Of a DNA stretch of 64,000 bases, positions 49,288-63,600 are shown piece after piece (the first letter of the stretch is position 1; the number at the start of each line of letters is the position of its first letter). The position numbers and the translations under genes were made by a program. Source of the DNA: Pomacea canaliculata (lineage: Eukaryota > Mollusca > Gastropoda > Architaenioglossa > Ampullariidae); the NCBI RefSeq assembly GCF_003073045.1, contig NC_037591.1, positions 20,369,319 to 20,433,318 on the forward strand, given 5' to 3'. The notes under the pieces were generated by a model, which made no database searches, was not told where the DNA came from, and saw only the letters and a program-made list of their open reading frames with translations.

Positions 49288-52200
49288 GATTGGTGATAAC
49301 CAGTAACAAGCAATCAGCTAGGCTACGTGATCAGATGAGTTCTTTTTTCTTTCTTTCTCTTTCCTTTCCTTTCCCTCTTTCTCTCTGCGACTGGAGGGTT
49401 TCCCTCTTCAAGTGGCGGCTGCGGTCCGGGGTCTGTCCAGTGCGCGGAGGATGGCGAGGTTTTTTAATAAGACCACCAGTGACGTGCCCCCGCTGGCGCA
49501 GTACGTTTAGTCGATGCTTAATGACAGTTTGCTTCAGCTGTGGTGTCTTGCCTCAAATTAAGCCAGACTGCCTGCTGCATTTATTAACGCCAACAAACGG
49601 GACTATTTTTTTACTACTAATATTGTAAGGCAATCTTGACCTGAGTCAACCTTCATCAACGATCTCTTTAACCAGCCTGTCGGTTAATAAGTGTTGATGG
49701 TTGATTTGTCAAACTGTAAAGTACATGCGGGCGTGCGTACTCACGTGTTTGAACATGGAAATATATGGTCCTGCTCCTCTGTGTGCGTGCGTGCGTGCAT
49801 GTGTGTGTTTATCTGTGTATGTGTGTCTGTGTGTGTGTGTGTGGTATGGTGCATGCTGACATAATTGCTCTTTCTCCATTTGATTGAGAAGAACTGTCAA
49901 TGGTGTTAGTATTATCGCTCCTTTTTAAGTTATGGTGAACTTAGTTCCATCATGAGAGATAGGAGATAACTATTTGAGTGATGCTGACATAAATGACTGA
50001 CCCATCGATACTTTAAGCAAGCCGACGATGAAAGCTTAGGATCAAAGACGTCTACAAGTACCGGGAAAAGCCTAGGGGATGGTGGAGTTTGGTGCGAGTC
50101 TTATAGTCAATGAATATAGTCAACCTGACCTCCATTTGTTTAGTCATTTAAGTGCATGAACTCCTGCGGTTGATGGCTTTACCGATGGACTCACTGCCAA
50201 ACATGGCAAACTCATCGACCTCGAGTCTGATGTGTGGGTTTGAAAATAGCAGGGAGTCCTAAATCGTGTCGCATTCATGTACAGTCATGTACAGTCCTGT
50301 ATAGTCGTGTACAGCCATGTACAGTTATACCTCTTTGTCTTCCAACTCAACATGTGTGCGACAGCAGCAGTGGTGGTGGTGGTAGTATTGAGGGCAATAA
50401 TGGTCTTGAGTTCAATGAGAGTCAATGTGTTGCTCTGCGACAGTTTGTTGCTAATATTTATTCACGAGTATCACGTGTCAGCACTGAAGAGGGCTGAAAA
50501 AAGATGGTGCCGAAGGTAGTGATGATGTTTTCTTTTTCTTTTTATACGATGGTGTCGGTTTAGTTGATGTCCAGGTAATGTTCAGGTCATGTCCAGATAA
50601 AGCTGACCTCGCGTGGGACTCCATGGGGTGCACAGAAAGGATAGCACTTTGTAGAGAGCGGAGGAACTAGATGATGGATGGTAAATGAAGTTTTTCAGTT
50701 TCTATGTTTTGGTCAGCTCCGTCTGCAGATAAAGCAAACAAAAAAATTCTCTTAAAACCTTGTGACAGTTAATCTGGCGAGCATGGCGAAGTGTCGCGGT
50801 TTAACAACGAAAAGAATGACAACTAGACAACAGCTTTATTCGGTCAAGTCTGCTCAGTCGTGTCAGTCATCTGTCAGTCTTCCTACTGGTAACGTCACAA
50901 GTGACGTGACTTACTTTCATTCACTCTTTCATACAATTAATATATACAGTTTATACACATATTGAGACAGACAAGAACAAAGAAGTAAAGTCCGATCAAG
51001 TGGGTCCAAACTCTCAATTGATCGGCTTGACAGAGAAGGACAGTCAACATGCAGATAAACAGCCATGAACATCTTTGTTTTCCGCTGGAGACCCAACCCC
51101 TAGACCCGGCAGGACGACATCTGTTGTTAATGAAATGGTCCTCATCACAGCCGGCTGGTCAATCGAAGTGTGTCTGTCATTTGCGCTCTGGTCTGTGACC
51201 AAGCCCCTCGTCATATTGCAGGTATCAATATTAAATTCTTTATGTAGTGGTCTTTAACCCTTTTAATCTCAGGCCTTTTCTTCTTGTTGTTTCGTAATTA
51301 ATCCCACCACAAATTTTCCCAGGCACCCAGAATCAGATTTTAAAAGCGGTCGGAGATTGGCTGCATTGGGAAATTTATTAGCCAGTTTGATCAGTTACGA
51401 CATATGTTCAACGGGTCTCACACAAATATGATTGTGATGTTTGACTCGTTTAGTCTGGGGACTACCATCACCAGGTCCCTCCACTGCACGGTCCTCAGTA
51501 GTAGCTGTCTGCAGGTTCACCCCGGAGGATCCAGTTCTCACACTTTGGCATACCCCACGTCCCTAAAGACTACCCCAGAGACTCGACATCTTATGTAATG
51601 TAGTACCTAGGTGTCTCAAATAAATGAAGGTACATCAACACAGACATTTCGGCTTATATAAACTATTAAATGGCAGATGACCAACAGGCTTAACAATTCT
51701 GAAGATTATAAAACTATTATCAGGTATCTGTCATGGAGTTTAGGTGGCACAAAGATCATGCCTAAACATTTAGCCCACGAGGGTGTTAAACATCGTGAAA
51801 GCTAGGCATCATTTACTTGTGTTGTTTTTGTTTGTTTAAAGAAACTAATCTTATGTGTGTCTAGTATCTGACACTTCCGCCGTTACTTTCAATCTGCTTA
51901 TTGTACTAAATGTAAAACAACCCTAATGATAATGACAAGGCAGGAAGAGAAGAAACGGACTGACTGACAATCTCATTACTTCTTTCGTCTTAATATTAAT
52001 TCATTTTAATGCCTCTTTGTGATTAGTCCACGGGCGTGAGCCGCTCCTGACGAGTTGGTGCAGATGATCGATACTCAGGGTGATGTCGGCGAGGACACAC
52101 ATCCGTAACAAGACAGGCGTTCAATATGGCGGCCACGTGGTACGTTCACGTGTAGCATGACTACCTACAGGACTACAGCTTTGTCAGGCTGGTAGTCTTT

Positions 52201-52392
52201 TGGCTCAGGCTAGAGGGCTATACTGTCTTATCAGACATTTTCTGCCTACATATTCATCTGCACAAACCCATGTGCCTTCACACACACACACAAACGCACG
52301 AACCCCGGCTACAATCGTTCACGTTGACACCAGCACGAATCTTCCAATGATCATCCATTTTCTCCCACCTCGATCTCTGGGTCGTTCATTAA
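49288..52392. other. Region upstream of spermine synthase without a supported gene
   Basis: The spermine synthase promoter should lie here, near the GC-richer 49.39-49.5 kb segment. Other contents are a GT-rich run near 49786-49843, an 11-bp tandem motif (TGTACAGTC-like) at about 50275-50330, and a GTG run near 50371. The short open frames lack domains. Confidence 0.45.
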
Positions 52393-52400
52393 CTCACCTC

Positions 52401-52673
52401 AGGGAAACGGATAGTCGAGTGGTTGGAGAGTGCTGACGTCCGAACTGAGAGCGTGCTGGTTCAATACCCGACTAGCGCAGTTAACTTACCCCAGTCTACC
52501 CAGCTGGTGGGAACGGGTACCTGACTCGACCCCAGGGCTGGGGAAGGTAAGGCAGCGAGGGAGAGATGGGCACCGCCCTCGTATACACCTGGGACCGAGA
52601 AAAGTGAAGTTTCTAATTCCCCCCACTCCAAACGACCTGAAAAGGTAAGGGAATGACCTTTACCTTTATTTAT
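52401..52673 (+). mobile_element. tRNA-derived SINE
   Basis: The 273-bp unit is flanked by the 8-bp direct repeat CTCACCTC (52393-52400 and 52674-52681). The head has an RNA polymerase III A box (TAGTCGAGTGG at about 52412) and B box (GGTTCAATACC at about 52459), spaced as in a tRNA. A unique body follows, and the tail has a short CTTTA-type repeat instead of poly(A). This is the structure of a tRNA-derived SINE moved by a LINE. The copy looks complete. I cannot assign it to a named family. Confidence 0.85.
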
Positions 52674-52681
52674 CTCACCTC

Positions 52682-53167
52682 GTCCACTCATTCACTCACG
52701 ATTAGGACACTCACGTGCACACGCATACACTCTCTTACACAGCTTTCGAGAACAATACTATAGCTTTCATAGGAACCTATATTTTGCCAGATTAACAGAG
52801 CATATTTTTAAGTTCTGTTCCAGTTCTTTAAAACCACTGGATCGTCTTATCTTCAAAACTGTTTTCTGTGGCAAGCGTCGTGTTGCTGGTGTTATCAGTA
52901 GCACGGCGACAGCCACCTGTAAAGGTACGTTAATGTTTACAGACGTTTACAACTGTAAGTACTTCATAGTGTTAAGATTGTACAAGTCAATGCATGACTA
53001 AGATATAGCTAATATGGTGAAGGAAACTGAATAACTGTAGTACCCACAAGATTTGTTTATCAAAATAACAGCCAGCCCCGCCTCTGCTCAAGTTGTCTTG
53101 TGTGAGCGTTTGTCAGTTGGCTTCAGTGCAAGTAGGTGTCCCATAATACCTTCACACTCTTTTTCAG
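52682..53167. other. Leader region of the ependymin-related gene
   Basis: No coding frame is supported. The stretch ends in a polypyrimidine tract and acceptor (CACTCTTTTTCAG) right before ATG 53168, so an untranslated first exon probably lies here or further upstream. Confidence 0.4.
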
Positions 53168-55094
53168 ATGCAACATACGATGTGGCTGTTCCTCTTTTTG
53201 GCATTATCTACCCAAACTGGTTGGACTTTCAAGATCTCGTCCTTTTTATCGCCTACAACTCCGGCATCTGACTTTTGCGTGGCTAAGGAGTTCATTGCAG
53301 GTCAAGCCATCATGTCAGGGACGCTGATCGATGGAAAGCAGACCATAAGCAAGGTGAGGACAGTCATCTTAGCTGACTAGTAGACATTAATCAAGTGTTG
53401 CAGAATATAAGAAATAAATAGTATTAAGCATCCTAATGACTAAATAGCCATTTCTTACAGAGGATGACCATGATGGCTTACTCAGCGAAGCTGAAAAAGG
53501 TTCAGTTCCGAGATCTGCCCTCTGAAAGAATGCCATATGGAAGAAGAGTGCTCTTTGACTACCCAGCTGTAAGTCAGTTAGCAAGTCTATTGACAATGAC
53601 CCACAAATGTTTGTGCTACGTCTGTAATTCTATTGAGCACACAAATGCTCCCCCTTCATCATTTCCATCTGTCTTACACTAACTGACACTACTGTCCTCA
53701 CTCTATGTTATTGCAATACTTACGAAGTCTGTGTGTGTACTTCATTGTACTGGGCTTGGGGTCACGGCAATCCGTAATAATTAAGGAGAAACAGTATGCT
53801 CTGTGTACAGGAAACTTTGTATACAGTCACTTACCACACCGACATCAACGCCACCTGCACCAAACGGCGGCTTCTTGAACCATTCAAAGAAGAGTGCATG
53901 CCAGGTACCGCCAACGGCCGCAGTATTTAAGACATGTGTGACGTCACTGTAGGACGTGTTTGCCGTTAACCACGGTATAACTAGATGACGTGCTTGGTTA
54001 CATCACTGACCTGTCGTGTGACGTTTAGCTGCTGTGACTATTGAGCGGTGAGGTCAATGTAGTTGTCGTACAAGTGAAATGTAGTTCTGTCTTAACTGTG
54101 TTTCCTGGCCATGACGATAGAAGACCTAACCTCAGGATGATCAAAACGTAACCGTCTCTAATGTTACCAGTGACATCAGACTTTTTTCTTGTTTGTGGAT
54201 GTAGAAAACTCCACAATCGTCTTCTCGGACACCCTGTACGGTGCAGGAGCCTTCACCACGGTCGGCTGGGAAATAACAGGAACGATGGATGGAGGGGTGC
54301 GCTTTCATGTGTCCATGACCAACGAACATCTGCCCATGTTTGAGGAGACGTATGGAGTCTCGAATGGAAGTATGTTCCCAGTTTGTATACATCTGCGTGC
54401 ACACACAGACACACACATACACAATTCACATCAACAGGTGAATGCACAGGGATGTGGTTAGTCTTCTTTTCTTCCTTTTTGTCCTAATTCCTCCATCCCG
54501 TCCTTCCTTCGCTGTGCGCAGACGGTCAAGCCTGACAACTGTCACGCACAAGTATTTAACTATAGCATGTAGAAAATAGAAAATTCTCAACCTGAATCCC
54601 AATTCATAATAAGTGTTTAATCAATGAGCCGAAATGTATCTTTGCTGGTTAGAGATAAATTTTCAGTGGATATACAGACGAAGTCTCTGTCTCTTTCTAT
54701 TTCACTCGCGCACACACACACTCACACGTGTACACACTATATTTCCTTCTTTTCCTCTTATCATTGTATATACATAAACTGGAAGATAAATATATGGACT
54801 TACACTAGTAACAATAAATAATTATATATCTCGGGTCGTTCACTTGCGCGCGGGCGCACACACACACACAGGAACATTATTTGTTTCTAAAATTATCTAA
54901 TGTGTATTGATCACTATTCACATACCTGTCTGTAATTAACAGACTGAAAAGAATACTATAACATTATCTTTGTTTGTTTCACAGGGCCCTTCTTTCAGAA
55001 TGTGTTTTTCTACAACGCGTCTCTGATTAACTTCCACCCTGACGACTACATCTTCAGGCCCCCAAAGAATTGTACTTTCGTCACCTGGTCGTAA
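53168..55094 (+). CDS. Ependymin-related secreted protein
   Basis: Five exons: 53168-53353, 53461-53568, 53811-53904, 54205-54369, 54985-55094; GT-AG junctions agree in phase and give 220 residues. The first about 20 residues (MQHTMWLFLFLALSTQTGW) form a signal peptide. The mature part has four cysteines at positions typical of ependymins (DFCVAK, NATCTKR, EECMP, KNCTF), a TLYTVTYHTD strand and an FFQNVFFYN segment. It ends with IFRPPKNC, close to the family ending of Phe-x-PP-x-C. N-glycosylation sequons include NAT, NST, NAS and NCT. Known family traits: extracellular glycoproteins with a lipid-binding-type beta fold, common and diversified in molluscs. The ligand here is unknown. The frame stops five residues past the last Cys. 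A candidate poly(A) signal AATAAA is at 56012. Confidence 0.8.
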
Positions 55095-58000
55095 CACAAT
55101 GTGTCCTACGAGGTTAATAACTGCCCCGAGTTCGCATCCTGTGATGCCTACAGAGGGCTGGTGCTGAAAGATAACTATAGTGAAGCGCGTGGTTGTGTAA
55201 AGTTAGGCGAAGGAGATAAAAGTTTTGCCTGAACATGCTTTTGTTATTGTCCCGCCACAAGTCACTTTCATCTTAGCCCTTCTCGTTTGCCCCTTTTACT
55301 CTTCTTTAAATTCTCTTCCTTTTCTCCAGCCACTTTATTCTCCCTCCTCTCTCTCTCACACAGACACACGTCAGCACGTGCACAGCTCACGTTTATTTAT
55401 CAGTTAAGTAATGTACATCTTCTGTGAGTCCACAGACAGCTTCTGTATTTTTCCTCTCTCTGTACCTGAGCATGCGTGTGTAATCCTTACGACTGCGATG
55501 ACTACCACTACCACGATCATTTCAGGTGACAGGTTGCCGAAGGCAATATAATCGTTAAAGAGACTGTGACGTGTCATCATCATCATCATTAGTTTTGTAC
55601 ATAGTCTACTCGGCAATATTGCACGAGCTGCGCTCTCGGATAAGTAAAGTGTTATCTTATATAATGTTTGCTGCGAGTCATTTTCAATCGCCTCAAGATC
55701 GTCATTTAGGAACTTTTAACAGAAAGGCAGATATTCTTAGAGCGGGCAGAAGGTGAGATTTATAGATTTTCAGATGTCACGTCATGGTAGAAAGCATCCT
55801 CATCAACAGCGGGTGTGTTCCAGAACTTCATTTGGAGTCTGACATGACACAGACGAGGATTTTTCTTCAAGTCCCTGAACAAGAACTCAAACCAACAAAC
55901 GTGAACATCTGTCAAGGGTTGTCCTCTCTCGTCTTGGAGGTTAGCAAGGAAAAACCACTACACTCCTCTCTCGGTGGTAGATCAGTCACTAACAGTGACA
56001 GCAGGCATTATAATAAACAGGTAACAGCTTAAAGTCAACTGCTTCCAGTACCTGGAAGCCATCCTGACTAAAGATTAACGCATCGGACTCGGTGATAACT
56101 TCTCTCTGCTGAAAGGATTTAGTAATGACATTCATAGACAATTGGTAATGTTTAGAGGTGAAAGCTCTCCAGCTCCTAGCTGCTCCATGGATCATCATTG
56201 CAAGAATGTGTACAACTAGGGGAAACATGTGAAGCATGTTTAAAGAAAAATCAATGATGATGATGATGTGAGAGACACTGTAATGTACAGACCACAGAAT
56301 GGGATGTTCCGCTAGTTATGACACCGGTGAGTTGGTCCACTCATGGATACATGTTGAGAAAGTATTTGTCATTTGTTTTCAAAACTGATCAACCTTAGCC
56401 TCACTCTATTCCCGCATTCTCCTCTCACAGAAAAAATTCTTCTGCCAATGAAAACTGACAACCCAGCTTTTTAGTAGTCTTTAATAAGCGGATGTGAACT
56501 CAAATTGATCATTGATGCATGAAAATCGTCAAAAGCACATGTTAAAAAAACTCATTAAAGCAGCCATGAACACTTACACAGCAAGACCAAATGACCAAAA
56601 CTGTCCTTATCTCACACTGAACATATAACAACAGCTAACAATATCTGATTACAAGTTCTTTATGGTAAACCATGGTAATAATACTGTTAGTGTAAACTCA
56701 ATTTTGTGTGTCTATCAATTGTTAACAAATACACATGGCACAAACAGTTTATGTGCTAAGTGTTTAACCAACACAAAATAAATTTTTTAATCTATATAAA
56801 TATTCAGATTGGAAACATTTTCAGGGGCTTGGCAACATATCAGATGTGATGCTTAAAAAAGATAGGGTCAAATGTGACTTGCACAAGTAAACAAAAATTA
56901 CAAATGTAAATTATCAGATCTTGAGTTTTCGACATAAAAGATAAAAATTATACATAAAAAGTTTTCTAATATCCAAGTAATATACAAATACCTTTGTTCA
57001 ATAATAACACATACTTCCTCCAGTATTCACACAAACTGACCAAATGGCATTTCCCCTGTACCTGATGGAATGTTGGCTGCTTCATACTGTGTGCACGCAT
57101 TTTAATAGGATGACTTGAAAACAAATAAAAATAAAACTGTCTTGTAGATGCTTATCTGTTGTCTCAATTACCATCTGTTAAGCTCACAGACAAAAAAAAA
57201 AAAAAAAACCACAACACATGGCTCCACAACTTTTGATGAGGTGGTTCATCACTATTATGAATTTTTAATCCCTCTGTGTGCCACTTAAGTAATTTAGTAA
57301 TGCTAATATTTGTCAAAACTCGTGTTTACAAAAAAATGTACTCCTTATTTTAGGTTTTAGGTTTCACACTTAATGACAACATATGTTAAGCCATATACCA
57401 TACTACTTACATATAAAACTTGCTTAAGCTTTTCCCTTTCAATAACACTGGAGGTAGCACAATGGGACAAGAAATGTGTATGTGACGCAATTAAAAGAAA
57501 CTTTCTGGTACTTTACTATGATACACAAAACAGTCAAATATGTATAAACCAAATTCATGTGGAAATTCTTATCATTTCTTGCATCTAACGGTTCTTTGAT
57601 TCAATAAACTTATGAAATGAGGGCCTTGGGCAAAGGAAATATTTTTCTTTATTATAACCTTACAGTAGAAGTTAAATGTCTTGCTGTAAACTAACATGAA
57701 CATCCTTAGAGTTCTATGCAAGCTAGCATGACATATGAGCAAACAGGTGAGAAGGTACATCTCTTAGGTACAAAGACAAATTGCGTCCCTCATATTGCTG
57801 TACAAGTCTGAGCTCTCATTCTCTCTAAATAGACAAAACACCTTCAATCTGAAACTCACTTGAGCTTGCTGTATGTCACAAGTATAGGTGCCTATTCCAA
57901 AAGGCACTGTCATTGCAGCCATCATAAACCACATCACACTTTGAAGAAAGGCCATGACAGGTAAGAGCACATTTCAGTCACAAATATAGAGTAGAAAGCA

Positions 58001-60607
58001 TGCATAAGGAGATTTCCTGCAAGTCCATATTCCACTGATTATTCCCCAACTGAAAGAGCACCACTAAGGTCTAGCCCAATCACTTTAGTTTTTATAATAC
58101 ACCTGTCTTAGCTGGAAAATACAAGCCTACAGAAATTTTTGTTGTCATGAGTTTTCAACTAGCTGGTTTTGTCCCTCAGTTTTCATGATTAGCAAAAGAC
58201 TGTTGTATAGCCATAGTGCACTAATATTAACTTTTGTTTAAACACTTTTACAAAGATGCAACACAATGGGCCAGGTATACAGCTAAATAGCTCATGAAAT
58301 ATAAGCTGTTTTTGCCATTCAGCTGTCTTCCACACATCTACCCTAGCCAAGATGAATAATCTTCATTTTCCCCTCCCTACCCTTAGTTACAGATCATTTT
58401 AAAGCTGGCACACCAAACATGTCCGTTGCCTACTATATTTCTCTTATTCAGGGTGCAATATACAACATTGATTTCAAACAAAGCCAGGTGCTTTATACAT
58501 TACACAAAAGAAATATATAACCATATTAGTGCCATTCCTTTTTGCAGGTGTTGTAGAGATAACCTTTTACCAGACATTTCCAACAGTTTTAAGAAACTTT
58601 CAATGGTGCTGAAGTTTTGGGTAAGCTTTGGAATGTTGGGAGAAAACCCTTAAATATTCTGGAAAAGATATCAAGAGACATAAAATTATAAGCTGGCTGT
58701 TTGAAAATGACCCTACCATCATGACTGGAGCATATAAAGCCATGTAGAAATGTACTTACAACCACGTTTGAATAACACATCCAAGTAACATACACGTCAA
58801 AGATGCCTGCACACTCTCATGACCACACCATAAAGTTATCTTTCCAGCTGCAGTCTTAGTACCATTCATGAAACCTCACGAATAGCATCAGGGTTTCCTG
58901 GGCACATGCTCAGTTTTCAATGTGCTGATGATACATGACAATTAAATACTTGGTTCAGACTGTCCAAACAGGCTTTTGTGCTGATTGGTTACAGCTTCTA
59001 TACTGATAGGCTCTCCACTGATGTTGTTCCTAAGGTCTGGCAAGTTTGGTACTAAATGTGCCAAAATAACGAAAGGATGAGACATTATATGAATATTCTT
59101 AAATAAATTCCTGTTAAGTAGGCTGTGCATTAACAAATTTATTCTCTCACAGAAAGAGAGAAAGTGAGAAACAGAAAAGACAATAATGATGAACCATAAT
59201 AACAAGAAAATTATATTTACATTTGTTCTGACTCACAATACTACATTCTTTCCCATCAAAAAGCTATTTTCTCACAAGCTCTGATCTGCAACAGCAGCCT
59301 TTCCAATCAATGCAGGCATTAAATGTGTGCTCAAGAATTTAGAAATTCAGGTTGTGCTATGTCAGCCTACAACGTGAATGTCATCAACACACACATCCAC
59401 ACATATGTACATGTTCTGACAGGAAGTTCGGATGCAGCCATGTTTTTTTTTCCTTCCCTGTTGAAACTGGAGAAATGAAACACAAACCACTCGAGAAACC
59501 GTTAAATATAGATCATACATCCCATTTTAAATGATCAAAATAATTTATGAAACTTAAAATTACAGCCCACTTTACTGATAAGCAAGATCTCTTTCACAAA
59601 TTGAGCACTTATTATTTTTAAAGTAATGCTCTGTTAGCATTATTAATCCTTAATTTCCTCTTATAAGCATATTTTGGTTCTGAGGACATTATCATGGAGA
59701 GCTCTTTAAGTGACATCCATAATGGGTAGTTGGTTTTATCTCAATAACCATCATTATTCACTTAAAATAACATGCAAATAAAAGGAGGATAATAAGTTAA
59801 TTATAATTTATGGCATGATTTACCAGCATCAAATAAGTTTACACCACTGGGAAGCATACTCTGAAGATGATTCACCAGGCAACATGTAAATGCATTTGCT
59901 AAAGTAGCATGAGATTTTCAGTAGTTATGGAATTTTTTAGTTTTTTTCTGTAATCAACCCTCTTCTTCCTCTCACAGCAAAACACACCAGGAGAATTGTG
60001 GCTCATCTACCGGGATACAGCTGCTACTAAACTTCAGTGTCTTGCACCATGTGCCCGCAAACCTTGCAGGACACACAAACTTTCAAAGCTTTAATTGTTT
60101 TACTGCACCTTGTTAAATTCCTGACACAAGAGTTCTTAAATCTGTGGTTGATGAATATTACACAGAGTTCAACACTTGGTTCCTTGAAACAAAGGTCATG
60201 CTTTTTCTATGTACATATTACATTATTGCACACAAGTACACAAGATGAGGAAAGTTGATACACATTATGCTGAAGGCAGTCCAACAATGATCTTTACAGC
60301 AGAACTATGCAAACCAGAAGAGATGCACTTGTTCAGAAATTGCAGTGGTCACCAACTGCAAGGTATATGTTTCTGTCTCTTGATGCTAAACCAGAAATAT
60401 TCAAGCCAAGGCTTCGCTTTCTGCTTCAATTAACACTTATTTCAACACTTTTTTGCTCAATGTGTTTATTCCAAAACCATAAAGCTGTCCTTCCTCTGGA
60501 AATAATAATGAATTGTTAGATGGCATGAAGGGGAAAAAAATGGCTGAAGGGCAACAAAACATGAGGTACACTATTTTCACACATATGACGGAATGTATAC
60601 CTCACGA
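55095..60607. other. Region between convergent genes, mostly AT-rich
   Basis: No gene is supported. 55.1-56.3 kb is mixed sequence with CAT/GAT triplet runs (55577, 56257). From about 56.4 kb the DNA becomes strongly AT-rich, with an A17 tract near 57191. Part may be a long 3-prime untranslated region of the minus-strand membrane protein ending at 60608; TTTATT at 60465-60470 reads AATAAA on minus. Confidence 0.45.
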
Positions 60608-63600
60608 TCACACCATTTGCCCGTTTCTGCAGGTCCCATTTGTGATCATCGCAGTCTTAGATGATCCATCATCTTGATTCGAAACACGCTGAACACCCTT
60701 GGGTTTCTGGCAAATGTGAAAGTAGATGCAGATGAAAACGGAAACCAACAAAGCCAAACTCAAAATGACTGCTACAAGAATAATCAGCAATAAATGAGAT
60801 GAGGACTCCACTGGGCTTGACATGCTTTTGTGAACCAAAGGCAGGGTGTCAGCACCTGTAGAACAGGAAATCATACAGTTAAGTAAATGACAGCAGTCCG
60901 GGACAATCAACTGTAACTCACTCAAGCTATACATCATATAGGTGACAAATAATGTGCATTTAATACACACAAGTATCAAATAAAGGATGAAAAGTGTGTG
61001 TGTTGGAAGTGGTGGTGGATGAATTCTGATTCAAAAGATTTTTTTTTTAAAAAAAAGCAAGCAGGAAAACATGAATTTGGCATTTTGCTTCTTTAATTTT
61101 AACACTTCTTATCCACTTGAAACTTTATAAAAGCTACATATACATTGCACTTTCACGCTATTCTTCTGCTACCTTTTGAGGTAACACTGATGTACATGCC
61201 AAAGTGATTATTTTTTTATTATTTATAGCAACAATTACCAAACACAGATTTAACAGCTACGTTAAATTTCCTGGAAAAGCATATGATCATATATATCCCC
61301 AGCTTTCAATAACTCTGAACACAAGAAGTTTTATTATTAACATTCTGGGCTAACTTAACATTTCTGTTGAGCTTATGATCCAGTTATATTTCAGTCAAAG
61401 CGTGTTGGTGATGTTAATGACCTTGGCATTTCAGGCCCAGTAATCTTATTTAATCTTTCATCTTTTAAAGCATAACTGATACAAAATATGGATATGTCTG
61501 ACAGCCAAGATTACTTGTACTTCAGAGGAGTAAACTTGTTGGTACATTTCTTCAACATCAGCAGCATCCCACAACAAAGTCAAAGAAACACCACAAGACT
61601 GAAAACACTACAACCTACTGTGTAACAATGAAAAACATTGCAGCATGCTTATTGAGAACTGTTATATGTTACAAAACAAGGCCAAGAGGTCTTCTTAATT
61701 CATGGAGCTATCGAACCAGCACTGCTGTTAAAAGAAATCTTGTATGTTATTGACAATTAAACTTAGTACTCACCTCCTATGTGATCCATAACAAAAACAG
61801 AGAAGATATTTGGTTTCTCTGTTTCATTCTGCACACCACCATTTTTATTTCGATAGAGCTCCAGCCTCAGGCTTGTTCCATTTGAGCACCATCTCTCTGG
61901 AAGTGTCTTTTCACATGAATATTCCTGTAATGTTAAGGTTACATATTGGAATTAAAATGGGCTGGTTTACCTCATCCAATAGCATCTGACTAAAAAGAAA
62001 TTTCCTTAAACAAATCTTTTGTGAAACAGGGAAAGCTAAAAAAATGTTATTACTCAGTGAAAATCAGTCACAAGACATATTAACAACAACAACAACAACA
62101 ACAACAAACCAGCCATAGAAAACATGGTTATCATACTGAAAGAGACCTAGATAAGGATTCAAGAGAATGTTATTAAATCAGAGATAAAGTGTAGTTGCAG
62201 CATGAAAGCCTTATATCACAAATAATCCAACAAAAATCTTTCAAAGCTATTACTGCATCCCAATCCTACTGTGACTTCATTTTATAGTACTGTAGTTAAT
62301 GTGCTTGACGGTAGAACCAACAGTTGTTGATCTGAGCCAATGACTGGAGACTCCTACCCACTCTGCAGAGATATACTTTTCAGTTATTAGGGGAGATAAC
62401 AAGTGGCAGTAAGGATTGTATTCCATCTTCCACACCATGCCCTATACAGTGAATCACTTACACTTCAGTACTCTTAGTGGGACTACAGAATCTTAACATT
62501 GTCGTCTTATTTTATCCCTTACCTAATACGCTAACATAAACTAGTCAACATAGATGGCTGATGTGTTTACTGTTACTAATTTTGACAAGAAACTGATTCT
62601 GATAGTGTGTTTGTATCCAAAAATAGCATTCCTGCAGACATGGCTACCCTAGGCCAAAATAAAGAGTACTTTCAAACAGGAAAAATAGTGTTTTCAACAG
62701 CACAAAGAGTATTTTTAGGTTGTAATGTTATACATAACACATCAAAAATCATTAGCCATGTTTCAGTTTCATGGATTAAATATATTCCCTATATACACTT
62801 TGAGGCCAAATTTAAATAATATAGGGGCCAAATAGAGAAGCTCAAAAACACATTTTTGTGGTTGACCATCATGCATTTTTTTTACCTTAAAAGCATACTA
62901 GCCACCCCCAAACCACAGGACATACATCAAAATCATGCTTAAAACCAGGTGTATAATTGTTATACAAGTGCAAGAGTCTGGCTTTTACACTGCATGATGC
63001 TGTAAACCTTTACATATTATTAAAATTCCTCACATTTACTACATGGTTTAATACATTCATTGCTAACCTCACCCATCAGCCAGCTGCACTAAATTCTTGA
63101 GAGGAACTTACCAACTTGTCTTTAGTCTGGTCTAGCTGTTGACTGAGAACAGTCAGTTTGTATGGCCAGTTGCTGCACTGACTTCTGTCGACTCCAGACT
63201 GAAAGATAAGGCACACAGTCCTGTTCTCCTCAAGACCCACATAGTCAAAGGTCAGTGTACAATGAAACAATGTTTTGTGGTTATTTGGGTTGATGTTGGA
63301 GACAGTCACCTGGCTGGAATCAAGCTGGAACTTGCTTCCACAGTTGGGCATAGAATCCATGAAGACTGCACAAAGTAAAATATAGGTCAGCTGAGTTATC
63401 TATTAAAATGTCTTTTAATTTCCCTCTCGGGAATGCAAACTGAAGCAAACCATTCAAAATTTTGTTTAAATATATTGCAATAGCTGCAGATGAATTGGAA
63501 ATTCCAATCTACAAGAGAAATCCCATCTGCACAGACTGTACTAATGATAAGACAAGTAACTTTGAACAAAACTATATTAAAATAAATAAAAACTCCTTCC

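Noticed and set aside
49456-49509. Short ATG frame (MARFFNKTTSDVPPL...) upstream of spermine synthase
   Set aside because: It has only 18 codons before a stop and no good splice donor; it is not supportable as an exon.
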